From positions 184,501-248,500 of the forward strand of contig JAJTWR010000443.1 of assembly GCA_021613335.1 (NCBI GenBank): DNA of 64,000 nucleotides, given 5' to 3'. Of the stretch, positions 37,790 to 48,979 are shown piece after piece. The notes under the pieces are model-generated. The model made no database searches and was not told where the DNA came from. It saw nothing but the letters and a program-made list of their open reading frames with translations. A program made the position numbers and the translations under genes. The stretch is from Whitmania pigra (Eukaryota > Annelida > Clitellata > Hirudinida > Haemopidae). The first letter of the stretch is position 1. Every line of letters starts with the position of its first letter.

Positions 37790-39286
37790 AAATCAGGCAG
37801 TGCATGACAACATCAACATTGTTTGCATATCTTGATTTACATTTATTCACAAAGCATCTTTACTTTTTATTATTCTCAGTTTATTGTTCTCACTTGATTA
37901 TTCCTATTTTCTAACCAAGTCAAGTGATCATTTTGATAGCTATTTATGAGAATGCATATATGTTAGTTTTTCCTTAATTTTAGATGTAATTTGAAATGGA
38001 TGTTCGAGTCGTTTGAAGTAATTTAATCTCCAAATATTTTGTACCTTCTTCCATTCCAGTCATATTGTATGATCAGATAGTTGTGAATCACACAGACTTT
38101 GTTTGATGGGTTTGTTTATTATTTTTTATGCTTGATCAGTATTTGATCTCCAAAACTTCTACTTATGATGTAATGCCCGATTTCTGTGCATTCATGCGAA
38201 ACAAAAGTTAGCAACTCAGAAAGAAGCTTAACATAACATAATATTAATTTATAGTGGTTTAATGAGACTAATATCTATAGCCATTCCTACTTTTTAAGTC
38301 AGTATCCAAATTTTGATAGTCGTAATTTAAATACTATTACCGAATCTGAATATATTGTTTCCTCATCGAGCTTATTCCGAAGATTAATTACTTTGATACT
38401 GAAGTAATTATTCTTTAGAGTGCCCCTTATCTTCCTATAAAGCCATGCCTTCTCATGGAGCTACTTTTAGTGGCCTCAAAGAAATTGTCTCTTCCTGCTG
38501 AATTTTTGAACGTTTCTATGAAATAACCTGTACTCCTTATTTCTAAATTTGTAAGCTTACATCTTCTTAATCTCTCTTCATAACTCAAATTTCCTAGACC
38601 CTTAATCATCTTTGTTGCTCTTCTCCGCATCCTTTTCAAAGTATCAATATCCTTCTTCAACTGGGGATTCCGTACTTGAATGCAGTATTCCTGATGAGGT
38701 TTCACCAATGCTTATTGATATGAGCTTAAAAAGTGACTCGAGTTCCTTTCAAGAGATTGGGAAATAGAACATAGGATCTTCCGTCTTGTTAGAGGCTCTT
38801 AACCCATCGTCTTACAAATAAAATATTGTATATTAATATCTACAAAGTATTACCATTAAATCATTATTTTAAAGCAATCAAATCAGGTGGATTAAGTGGC
38901 AGTATTTTAGCCAACATTTTCCAGCACTCATGGCGGCTCTGTGAGAAGTTGAATGTGGAAATAGCTCAAATAAATACATTTTTTGATATATTCTAAAAAT
39001 TGAAATCACATTACGATTCGATTTAAAAACAATTAACTTTGCGCTTTATGGTAATTAACACCTTATTTAAAGTTATACTTCAATTTGTCCACGTGTCTAA
39101 CTTTATTTTTTTTTGCATTCCTGAACTTAATATAAACAATTTTATTTATTTAGTCATTCATTAATGACAATAGTATTAACAAAACATTCAGGCAACAACA
39201 AAAAGGGTTTACCGCCACTAACTGAAATAATATACCAGAGACGATTAGGATTGTTTTTGTGGAAAGCAGTTAGCTGTCATTAAAAA
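37790..39286. other. GALC-MSH2 spacer
   Basis: About 1.5 kb separates the GALC stop from the MSH2 start. It holds the LINE fragment at 38299-38708. Elsewhere it is AT-rich, with no further gene seen. Confidence 0.5.
38299..38708 (-). mobile_element. CR1/L2-type LINE fragment (3' end of reverse transcriptase ORF)
   Basis: The minus frame 38708-38427 reads VKPHQEYCIQVRNPQLKKDI, then TLKRMRRRATKMIKGLGNLS, YEERLRRCKLTNLEIRSTG and ends in a stop. After a frameshift, NNYFSIKVINLRNKLDEETI and VFKLRLSKFGY complete the typical C-terminus. V+PHLEYC, RRATK-I-G and YEERL are the conserved tail of CR1/L2-like LINE reverse transcriptase ORFs. It is 5'-truncated and frameshifted, as expected for an old insertion. 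Confidence 0.9.
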
Positions 39287-42200
39287 ATGAATAACGACAA
39301 TGAAACTTTAAACATTAAACTTGGTTATTATTTTACATTTTCTAGTTTTTGTTAAGTTTATATTCAGTTTTGTAACGGAATATAACTTTTTTGATTGTTC
39401 CTCGCAGACTCCTCACAAGAAAATAGCTTTCAATCTTTCTATAGATCATTACCAGAGGTTGAGCATTTAAAAAATAATGCTTCGAAAGTGCTTGTGAACC
39501 TAACTTGTTTTTTTTTTTAGAAATTGTCAACAACAATAAGGTTCTTTGATAGATCTGTGAGTCATTTTATAGATGTCTATCAATTCATTTGTGATGGTTA
39601 CAATTAAAATTTGCTTAGGACTTTTGGACAGTGCATGAATCTGATGCTATTTTTATGGCCAATGAAGTTTTCAAGACTCAGACAGTACTTCGACACTTTG
39701 GATCGAGTAAAGCACTTGTAAATTATTTTCCAAATTGAATCATTTCTTTTATTTTAAACCTTTTATAGCCACAAAGGGATCTGAATATGTGGTTATAAAT
39801 AGAACCAATTTTGACCTGGTTATCAGGGATTTGTTGATAGTCAAGCAATATAGGGTGGAAGTCTATAAGGTCAAAAATTCCAAGAGTCAAGAATGGAGCA
39901 TTGTTTACAAAGTTTGATTTATTTTTTTCTGAAAATACAAATTGTGGGTTTTCATTCAACAACTTATCTTGAAGGCATCTCCTGGAAATCTGACACAATT
40001 TGAGGATTTATTGTTTGGCATGAATGAAGCAACTGCCACCAGTGGTCTGCTTGCAATAAAAGCATCCAAAATTGGGGAACAAACTGTTAGTCAATTTCAT
40101 GTTTTGTGACCCATTTATCTTGCCAGGATACAAATTGCAATGCTTGCAATGTTTTAGGTCATTGGGATTTCATTTTGTGACGTTGCACTGAGGAAGATGA
40201 TGGTGGGCCAGTTGGTTGATGACAACAATTTCGGTGGCGTCGAGTCCATTGTGGTGCAACTGAGGGCGAGCGAATGTCTTGTGGAAACGGGTGGAATTTT
40301 TGAGAATATCCTCAGCAGGAACAGGGTTGCTGTTACTGAAAGGAAGAAGGGTTAGAGAATCAGTTGTTGTCAACATCATGATTTGTTTCTTGAAATTATA
40401 TATTCAGAGTCAAATCCTATTGCCCATGCATCATAAATACTTGAACAGTGCAGAAAGAGAAAATTCATATTTTTTATTATGATGTAAATATCAATTTGAA
40501 ATGTTTTTTATCAGGGGATTTTAGCTCGAAAGACATTGTTCAAGATCTGAACAGACTGATCAAGTTTAATAAATCTTCAGACAACTTTTCCCTTCTTCGT
40601 GAGTCGATTGAAATCATGTTTACAGATAACAAACATGCTAATTTTTTTAATATTGATTATCTGTAACTGGTAAATTTTATTATTTATTTAAATGTTTCCA
40701 AGCAGCTAATTAATTTTTATTTGAAATTATCAGCTGAAGCCAACATGGAGGTGGCTCTCTGCAGTTTGTCTGCCTCAATTAAGTACCTCGAAGTATGCAG
40801 TAATGGATGTTTTGATTTATATACTTATATAAACTTATATATTATACTTACAAACACAACATTTTCACTGCAAGTGTTTAATCGTTTACATTAAAAGTAA
40901 CATACGAAAATCATTTTGCCGATGTTTACTTCACCAGCTACTTGCCGACGAATCAAACTTTGGTCAGTTCACATTGGAAACGTTCTCAACCGGTCACTTC
41001 GTTGCACTCGACGGGGCTGCGAGTAAAGCCCTCAACCTGTTGCCTTCACCACAGGATGGTTGGTGCCCTGGTGATCCGATAAACAACAAATCTTGCGGTT
41101 TTTTTTGTGGACTTACTGTTCAAAGGCTTGCATTTCCATTGGCTGAGCTCATTTTTCTATATAAAACCATGATTTTGAAGTTGGGATTTGGTGTATTTGG
41201 GATTAATTTGATTTAAATACAGTTTTGTAGATAATTGAGTATTTAAATTGAAATAAATAAATAATTTTAAACAACTTTGTTGTCCTCAGGTGCTGGTTCT
41301 TTCCGAAGTTTATTTTCAGTTCTAAACAGATGCAGGACGATCAGAGGTCAAAAACTTCTGTCTTGCTGGATTCATCAGCCTCTTTTGGACCTTAATAAGA
41401 TTGGTTGGTTTCAAGCTCACAGTCAGTCTTTCATGTTTTTAATGTTTCTTTGATACTTGCAATTACTTAATTATTTCTAAAATCCTTATCAAAGCACTTA
41501 ACAATCAATGTTTCACACCAGAGGACAGATTGGACATTGTGGAGGTGCTGGTTGCTGATTCTGAATTGAGGAAGAGTTTGCACGAGGATGTGCTCAGGAG
41601 AATCCCTGATCTCCTGGCAACCACCAGGAAGCTCCAATCGAAGAGGGCAGGACTGGCAGAGTGCTACCGGGTATACAGAGTTGTCCGAGTTCTACCGAGA
41701 CTTCTCGAAACTCTCGAATCCGTTTCCAATGACGAGGAGAAGCTCAAAGATAAATTCAGAGAATTGTTTTGTGATCCTCTTAAGGTTGGATATCCTGGCA
41801 TCCTTCATAGTTTGGTTAATTTTCACATTTGGGAATTTGCAAAATTATTTCAGGAATTGATCGTCGACTTCTCCAAGTTCAAGGAAATGGTTGAAGCAAC
41901 CGTTGATCTTAGCAGAGCTGATGAAAATGAATTCTTCATCAAACCCGATTTCCATGAAAACTTACAAAGTAATTCCAGTGCGGCAGCATTTTTATGAGGG
42001 GCTCAGCAATTAAACAATTTTATGTTTTATTGCAGCTTTGCATGAACAGATGGAGGAAATAGAAGAAAAGTTGAAGAAGGAATTAAATAAGGTTTTCATT
42101 TTTATTCGAAATTTAATTCACGGTGTCATTTTGAAATAGATTTAAACTGTTATCATAAAATCATAATGGTTATTGGAATTAACTGTTTTCATTAAAATAG

Positions 42201-44631
42201 AAGATGATTAGTAAAATATGATAAGTTCTGAGAATAGTTAGCCTTTTATTTGTTGTTGAGTTATTTGAGCTTATTTCTCCAATTTCATTGATTTAAGGCA
42301 GCCAGAGAACTGGGTCTGGACGCTGGTAAAACAATCAAATTAGAGTCAAATCCGCAACTTGGATACTTCTTCAGAATCACAAGAAAGGTGACAAGTCTTG
42401 GAATGCATGCACTTTTATTTCTTCAGTCTGAAATAGAGAATGGAATAAAACTATGAAGATTGTCTAACCTGCGTTCAATTGTCTTCTTAACAATGTCTTT
42501 AAAGTAAAATATTCCTACTGAGATATTATGTTGCAGGAGGAGAAATGCTTGAGAGGCAATGAAAGGACTTACAGAACCATCGATGCCCACAAAGGTGGAG
42601 TGAGGTTCAGAAGTGGACCTCTGGAAATGCTGAATGATCGCTACGTTGCCCTCAAGGAAGACTTCGTGGAGCAGCAGAAGGATGTCGTGTCAGAGGTCAT
42701 GGAGGTGGCCCTTGGTTACAGTGAGTAAAGTAGATTGGATTGTGTGATCTGGTTCAAATGGTGCTTAAGTTGCTTTCAACCTAATATTTCAGTCGAACCG
42801 ATTCAGTCTTTGATCGACCTGACCTCAAAAATTGATGTTTTTGTCTCCTTGGCAACTGCTTCTGTTGATGCTCCAATGCCTTATGTCAGACCAAAGTTTA
42901 TAAAACCAGGTTGGTGCACATGAATTATTTGGTAACTGAAACACAATTTCTTTTATTTACAACCCAAATTACCATTACAATTACAAATGTAAGCTGTTCC
43001 ATAAGTTATTACTCTAAATTTTCTTTTATGATGCAGAGGAAACTGGAAAAAGAGAAATGAATTTTGTTGAAATGAGGCATCCGTGCTTGGAGAGACAGGA
43101 TGGAACTTCTTTCATTCCCAATGATGTCAAATTGTCGTCAGGTATCTTCTTTTATGAATGTGTTAAGTTTGAAGATCTTGATGTTATTTCCATTGATCAG
43201 ACGACAAAACATTTCAAATCATAACTGGCCCAAACATGGGTGGAAAGTCAACCTACATAAGATCCGTGAGCATGTTTACTTTTTAATCTATTTCCTTTCT
43301 TTCCACTAATTTATTGATTTTCTCCGAATGTTCAGGCTGGCTTGGTCGTTCTCATGGCTCAGATGGGTTGTTTCGTCCCATGCACCGATGCCTCTCTGAC
43401 GATGGTGGATGCCGTGATGGCTCGGGTAGGAGCGAGCGACAACCAGCTCAAAGGTGTTTCAACCTTTATGGCAGAGATGCTCGAAATGGCTGCAATACTG
43501 AAAGTTTGTGATTTTTGAGGATTAATTTTTTGATCGAATTACAAGTTCATATTTAATTGGAATATTTCTTGCTTTTAACAGAATGCCACTGACAAGTCGT
43601 TTGTAATTGTCGATGAACTGGGCAGAGGCACTTCAACTTACGATGGTTTTGGACTCGCTTGGTCCATTGCCAAGTCAGATTTTATCTTCTTTACATATTT
43701 TATAATCTGTTGAAAATCGTAACAATTAATGTTAAAACTTGGTCTTAAGCAGCTAAGGTTGATGTCTTATTTCAGACACATTGCGACAGAAATGAAGAGC
43801 TTTTGTTTGTTTGCAACCCATTTCCATGAACTCACATCAATGGAAGACATTTTCAATCAGGTGGGGAATCTCCACATGACAGCCGTTATTTCTAAAGAGA
43901 ACTTGACCCTCCTCTACAAAGTGATGCCAGGTTGATCTTTTATGTTCCATTTTGTACACACAACAAGTGAATGAAATGAGAGTTTGATTATAGTGTTGTA
44001 TATGTCCAAAATAGAACTTTCAAGGCCATTTAAATGACCAGTGAAATGTGATAAATGTTGTGATGAAATACTCAGTAAACAATCAACCAAGTTTTTGATC
44101 CAAATCTATCGCTTCAGGTGTTTGTGATCAAAGTTTTGGCATCCATGTTGCTGAGTTGGTCCACTTTCCAAAACATGTCATAGATGTGAGTTACTGTTGA
44201 ACATTGATTCAATTAAATGATATAAAAATTTGTCTAAAAGTTTTCGAATGTTTGTCATTTCCGTAAGTTTAATTTAAATTGTCCATGCAGAGTGCAAAAC
44301 ATTTGACTTCACAAATGGAGCAGACCACAGATATTTTGGTCAGAAAATCAGAACATTCCGATGTTGACGAACCTGCCTCAAAAAAGATGAAGGTAAGCAA
44401 AGTTCACGCAACAAAGAAATTTTCTATTTCTGTACTTTATTTAGTTAAAGATTATGTTTGTTATTACTTACCTATAATTTTTATAATTGCAATCCTTAGA
44501 TTTCTTTGGAAGATGTTAAGTCATTCTTGGATGGTGTGAAAGAAAAGGCCAAGTGCTGTGTTGATGATGATAATCTCTGGAAAATGATTCAAACTTTAAA
44601 GGATTCATTTGGCAATCACCTTTCAGCTTGA
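39287..44631 (+). CDS. MSH2: DNA mismatch repair protein MSH2
   Basis: MSH2 pairs with MSH6 or MSH3 to detect mismatches and loops. Twenty-five exons join in phase: 39287-39323, 39408-39457, 39521-39556, 39619-39706, 39769-39911, 39975-40085, 40158-40350, 40515-40598, 40734-40792, 40938-41058, 41290-41403, 41522-41784, 41854-41968, 42036-42091, 42298-42387, 42537-42720, 42793-42909, 43037-43141, 43201-43265, 43336-43503, 43582-43673, 43776-43930, 44118-44185, 44291-44392, 44500-44631 (915 residues; human 934). The N-terminus [13 protein letters not shown] aligns with the human ETLQLES region. Walker A is GPNMGGKST (665-673), Walker [12 protein letters not shown] (Asp744-Glu745), and the His loop [22 protein letters not shown] is in the mismatch-binding domain. 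As expected for MSH2, the Phe-x-Glu wedge of MSH6 is absent. A poly(A) signal lies at about 44664-44670. Confidence 0.95.
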
Positions 44632-45510
44632 AGCATCAGTTAATTTTTATGATTAATTTTCCCTTAATAAATAAATAAATGTCGGAATTTTTCAAATATT
44701 TGGGTGCAATATGGTAAATTCTGTCAGTGTCAATTACTTCAATTGAACATTTTTCTGCATTTACAACATTAGTAATAGAAGGCATGTAGAATTCAGAGGT
44801 GACTTAATTGTCTAGTTCTAGGCAGTTGGTTTGCTTAATAGATTAAAATAAGAGCAATTGAATTTGAACGAGTCCCATTGTGGGATTGGTCGCTTTCATT
44901 ATTTGCCGTAGCATAGAAATTATTAAATTTCTAACTCATAGGAAACTCGTTTAAAGCTGTCAAAATGTCAACTTAGAACTTCCCCCCCTAGACATAGCCC
45001 GACATCGAACATTTATACAATTGCATGGACTGCGTTATTTATTTAAAAAAAATTGGATAGACTAATTTTTAAAATAAAATTATTACAACCTCACTTATTT
45101 TTACGTAATTTTTCAAACGTTTTCACTGCGATAAATGTGGCACTTCATTAATATCTTTAATCAAGTAAATAAATAATGTCCTCAGCTTGACAAATAACCA
45201 GAATAAGACAAAAATAATTCACTGACAAAAAGTTATTGTTATTTACGGCAAATAATTTTGGATATTATTCAAACGCCCAAATACAATTTAAAATACTATA
45301 GCAATAAATGTCAAGTTATCAAAGCTTAAATAACATAGTGGAACTAATATTTTCAATAAAAAAAATTATTTTCTTTAAAAAACGTGTTATGAATACATAT
45401 TAAAATATTACTATTTTTTGAATAAGTTCTAATCGTTTTAACATTTTCTATGACCAATTCGGTGTTTTGGTTTACTACTTCCTTTTTTAATAATTCTTCC
45501 GTCGGTGGCC
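44632..45510. other. MSH2-RPL24 spacer
   Basis: AT-rich with no gene seen. The last ~60 bases should hold the RPL24 promoter: the pyrimidine tract cttcctttttt about 35 bases before the ATG resembles a 5' TOP initiation site, which is usual for ribosomal protein genes. Confidence 0.5.
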
Positions 45511-46290
45511 ATGAAGTCAGTTTCACGCTTTGGATTACGTTTACGATATATTAGTTTTAGCGTTGAATATTTTGCCATACAAACCGCTAAATAAATGATG
45601 GTTACAATTTTTCTGCAGGATCGAACTCTGTTCATTCAGTGGGTTCAAAATTTACCCTGGTCACGGTTCCAGGGTTGTGAAAGTCGATGGCAAGGTAATT
45701 CTTGAATACTAGATTAGCTGTCGATTTATACTAGCGTGGCAAATTATTGATCGGCCATTTTTTCTGATCAGACTTTCCAGTTTTTGAACGCAAAATGCGC
45801 CAAGGCCCATCTTGCAAAGAGAAACCCCAGGAAGGTCGAATGGACCGTCCTCTACAGGCGTAAGCACAAGAAGGGAATCACTGAGGAGGTTTCAAAGAAG
45901 AAGACCAAGAAGGCCACCAAGTTCCAGAGAGCCATCACTGGTGCTAGTTTGGCTGACATCATGGCCAAGAGGAACCAGAAGCCTGAAGTTAGGCAGGCTC
46001 AAAGGGAGCAGGCTATCAGGTATGATTTTTAGTTTTGAAGGCATTTTGTTAGCAAATTGTTAATTAATTCTTTTATTTAGGGCTGCTAAGGAAAAGGCCA
46101 AGGCTAAGGCTGCAATGAAGAAGGCTACCAAGGTAATTTAGTCGTGGTTATAGTTATAGTTGTAGTGTTTGGGATAAAATATTAAATTGGTGTTGTAATT
46201 TTTCAGCCCGCTGCAGTCAAGGCTGCTCCCAAGCAGAAGGTCGCCAAGCAGATCCCCAAGAGTCAACCCCGTGTTGGTGGAAAGCGTTAA
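45511..46290 (+). CDS. RPL24: 60S ribosomal protein eL24
   Basis: eL24 is a large-subunit protein at the subunit interface. Five exons join in phase: 45511-45515, 45619-45694, 45772-46019, 46081-46132, 46207-46290 (154 residues; human 157). The first exon contributes only ATGAA before a gtcagt donor, giving [20 protein letters not shown] on splicing. The conserved core [36 protein letters not shown] and the C-terminal QPRVGGKR are all present. A pyrimidine-rich 5' end fits TOP-type translational control. A poly(A) signal AATAAA lies at 46308-46313, 18 bases past the stop, so the 3' UTR is very short. Confidence 0.96.
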
Positions 46291-48945
46291 ATTGTGAACT
46301 GAGAAGCAATAAAAATTCTCAAAAACATCTTAGTGTAAAGGTGGCTTTGCAAGCCATGGGTATTTCATGTTTAGTGTTTCATGTTAAGCAATGAAGTGAT
46401 GGGTAGCTATCATTTGCTATAACATGTGGTTGTGGTTCTGTGTGGCGCTAAATTGCTTTTGAGTTAGTTTGGTTTTATCTGGAAAATAGAGTGGCAATGG
46501 TTGGCTCAACTAGAATTAAGTGGTTATCTAGACGCTGAGGGTACCATGTTTGGTTTATTAGAATTATTCGTGAGGGTGCGCGGCCCTTGCTTACTTGATG
46601 GGAATTTGTGGGTTAAGTATTTAATCTGTTAATATTCTTGATATAAAACATTATAAAAATACATTTTTTGATTTTGTGCTTGTGTGTAGAGTAGTGATTA
46701 CAAATAGCTGAGCAGAGAATAGCCGTTTGACTACCAATATTACATTAAATTTGAAGTTTGTTGCTACATATAGCATTCCGAAATGGATATAGCTCACGTG
46801 GCGGTTGCTCACATGGACTACTGCGCATACTCTTTTTAAAAAAAGTTAAATATCACTTAGTATATTTAGAAATATTACTTTCTCAGGTTAAGGGTTTAAA
46901 CCTCTCGGAATTATTAAAAATAAAAAAATTAGGAGTTAATCCTCGAACAAATTTACAATTTTTAAACAAGATTTTATGATAACTTGAATTCTGATGTAAA
47001 TAAACTTTTGCATTAAAAAAAATATATATAAACTTTTAAAACGTGAATTAAGGCGTTCCCCGGAAATTTGTCAGGGCCGGGAGTAATTTTAAATTAAAAT
47101 AAATTTAATTATAATTCTTATTCAATTGTGCACTTGGGAAGTGATATTGATGCCATTTTTGCAGCAGTCTGTTCACGAGACAGAGTGATCACGAAGATTT
47201 TATTTTCAGCATATCTGGAGAAATTTAGATACGATATCTCAATGCCCATTTTTAAAAATAAATTAAATCACTTTCGCCAGATCTCGCCAAAGATATCGAT
47301 ATTCATAAATTTTATATTCTTGTAACGACTCGTACACATTATTATCTAGCTAAATAATTGTACGCATTGAAATCAAAGTTAATGTTTGAGAGATGTGTTG
47401 ATAATATGAAAGAATTTAGCAAACAAAAACTTATCGTTATCGTGAGTAATAATAATTTTATTGCCGGGAAAACATTCATTAATGTTATTATTAAAAACTT
47501 TTAATTTTAACCTTTATTTTAATGTAAATTTATTCAAATATAAAATATTTAAACAAACTATATATATAATAATAAATATTATAAAATTAAAATTATTTTC
47601 TTGGTGGAGGGTAATAGTTTGAAAATCAATAACATCCCACCGAAATGAAATTTGATAAAATCTCATTACAAGTTGGCGACTGGTGTTCAATATCGACATC
47701 CACGTGGCAGGCGTTTCCAGTTGCAATGTATTGATTATGAATCAATCTACAAGTTGTAGTTATATTATACTTTATTATTATTGTTATTATTATTAATAAA
47801 CATTTTAATAATTATTCATCATTGCTCTATCGTAAATTATTTACCCAGAAGTATGGTAAGTAGATTCCGGACATGAAAAGTAACAGAAATAAATGAAGAA
47901 GTCAGGAACAAGGAAATTCAAACTGAGAATCAAACAAACCATCAACAAACGTCACAATAAACATTCAACTAATCACAGACCTTAAATAATTAAAATTCTT
48001 AACTTTTAACGTTGCAAACAAACATTTGGCTGAGGATCATTTCAGCTTTATTCAAGGTGGAGGGTCAAACCTTAGCACAGCCTTTGTTTAATTTTATCCA
48101 AAATTCATTCCATAAATGAGGTCCATGATTTAACGGGAGGGATTATATTTATTAATTCTGATTGTTCATTTCAGAAAATCTCTATTCTGACCAAACGTTG
48201 AAATCCGAAACTCATAAATTATCACATTACTTGGATTTTGTTTGTAAAATAATTACGCATAATAGTGACGACAATAATAACAATTATGCTGATAATTTGA
48301 TAATTTATGTGATTACAAAAAATGATTAAAGCAATAAAAAACATTTATTAAAAATCTATGCGGTGTACAACATTGTTATTATTTTTATGCTTATTTATGA
48401 AACAATTATTAAAATAATAAAAATTGCAATGATAATAATAGCGTTATAACCGATGAAATTGTAGTATATTATACTTGTACAATAATATTCTAATAATATG
48501 ATAATATCTAAATATTATGTAATCACGAATTATATAATTTAATTATATTAAAACTAATAATAATACAAATTAATATCATCTATAATTACGATTATGTAGG
48601 TAAGAATCTCAGGATAGCTTCTTCTTGTAATGGAGTAGCATTATTATAATTGTAATATTTTAAATAAATTATAATTGTATTATTTTAAATAAATTATAAT
48701 GCTACATAATATTTCCTCAATTTTTCATTTTTGGACCGGAAATCCGTTGCATACCGATGTAAATTGAAATAAAATATAAATATACAAGTTTAAGTTGAAA
48801 ACATGCTTTTTGAGAAATAATATATAATTATATAATAAATTATAAAATTATTTTCGTGAGGTGGTTTCACGTGCAGCATATCGATTGTGAACTCCAAGGC
48901 AAGTTTTAATTTGAAACTTTGAAATCAATTCTTTATCGATCTACC
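46291..48945. other. RPL24 to A2M-like spacer
   Basis: About 2.6 kb. 46320-46700 has clearly higher GC than the rest of the spacer and no open frame; it could hold a non-coding RNA or an unrecognised repeat, but I could not fold it into a standard snoRNA. From 46990 on it is AT-rich with short duplications (for example aaataaattataattgtat-like units near 48640-48700). No gene is supported. Confidence 0.4.
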
Positions 48946-48948
48946 GTC

Positions 48949-48956
48949 TATAAAAG
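48949..48956 (+). promoter_or_regulatory. TATA box of the A2M-like gene
   Basis: TATAAAAG sits about 30 bases upstream of the presumed transcription start (near 48980) of a non-coding first exon that ends at the donor AAG|GTGAGG (49024). A 60-base intron then leads directly to the ATG at 49085. It is the only clear TATA-type core promoter I could place in the window. Confidence 0.75.
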
Positions 48957-48979
48957 GGAGTCAGGAGAGACCATTGGCA

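Noticed and set aside
45812..46063. Second plus frame over RPL24 exon 3
   Set aside because: It is a frame-shifted shadow of the highly conserved eL24 sequence.
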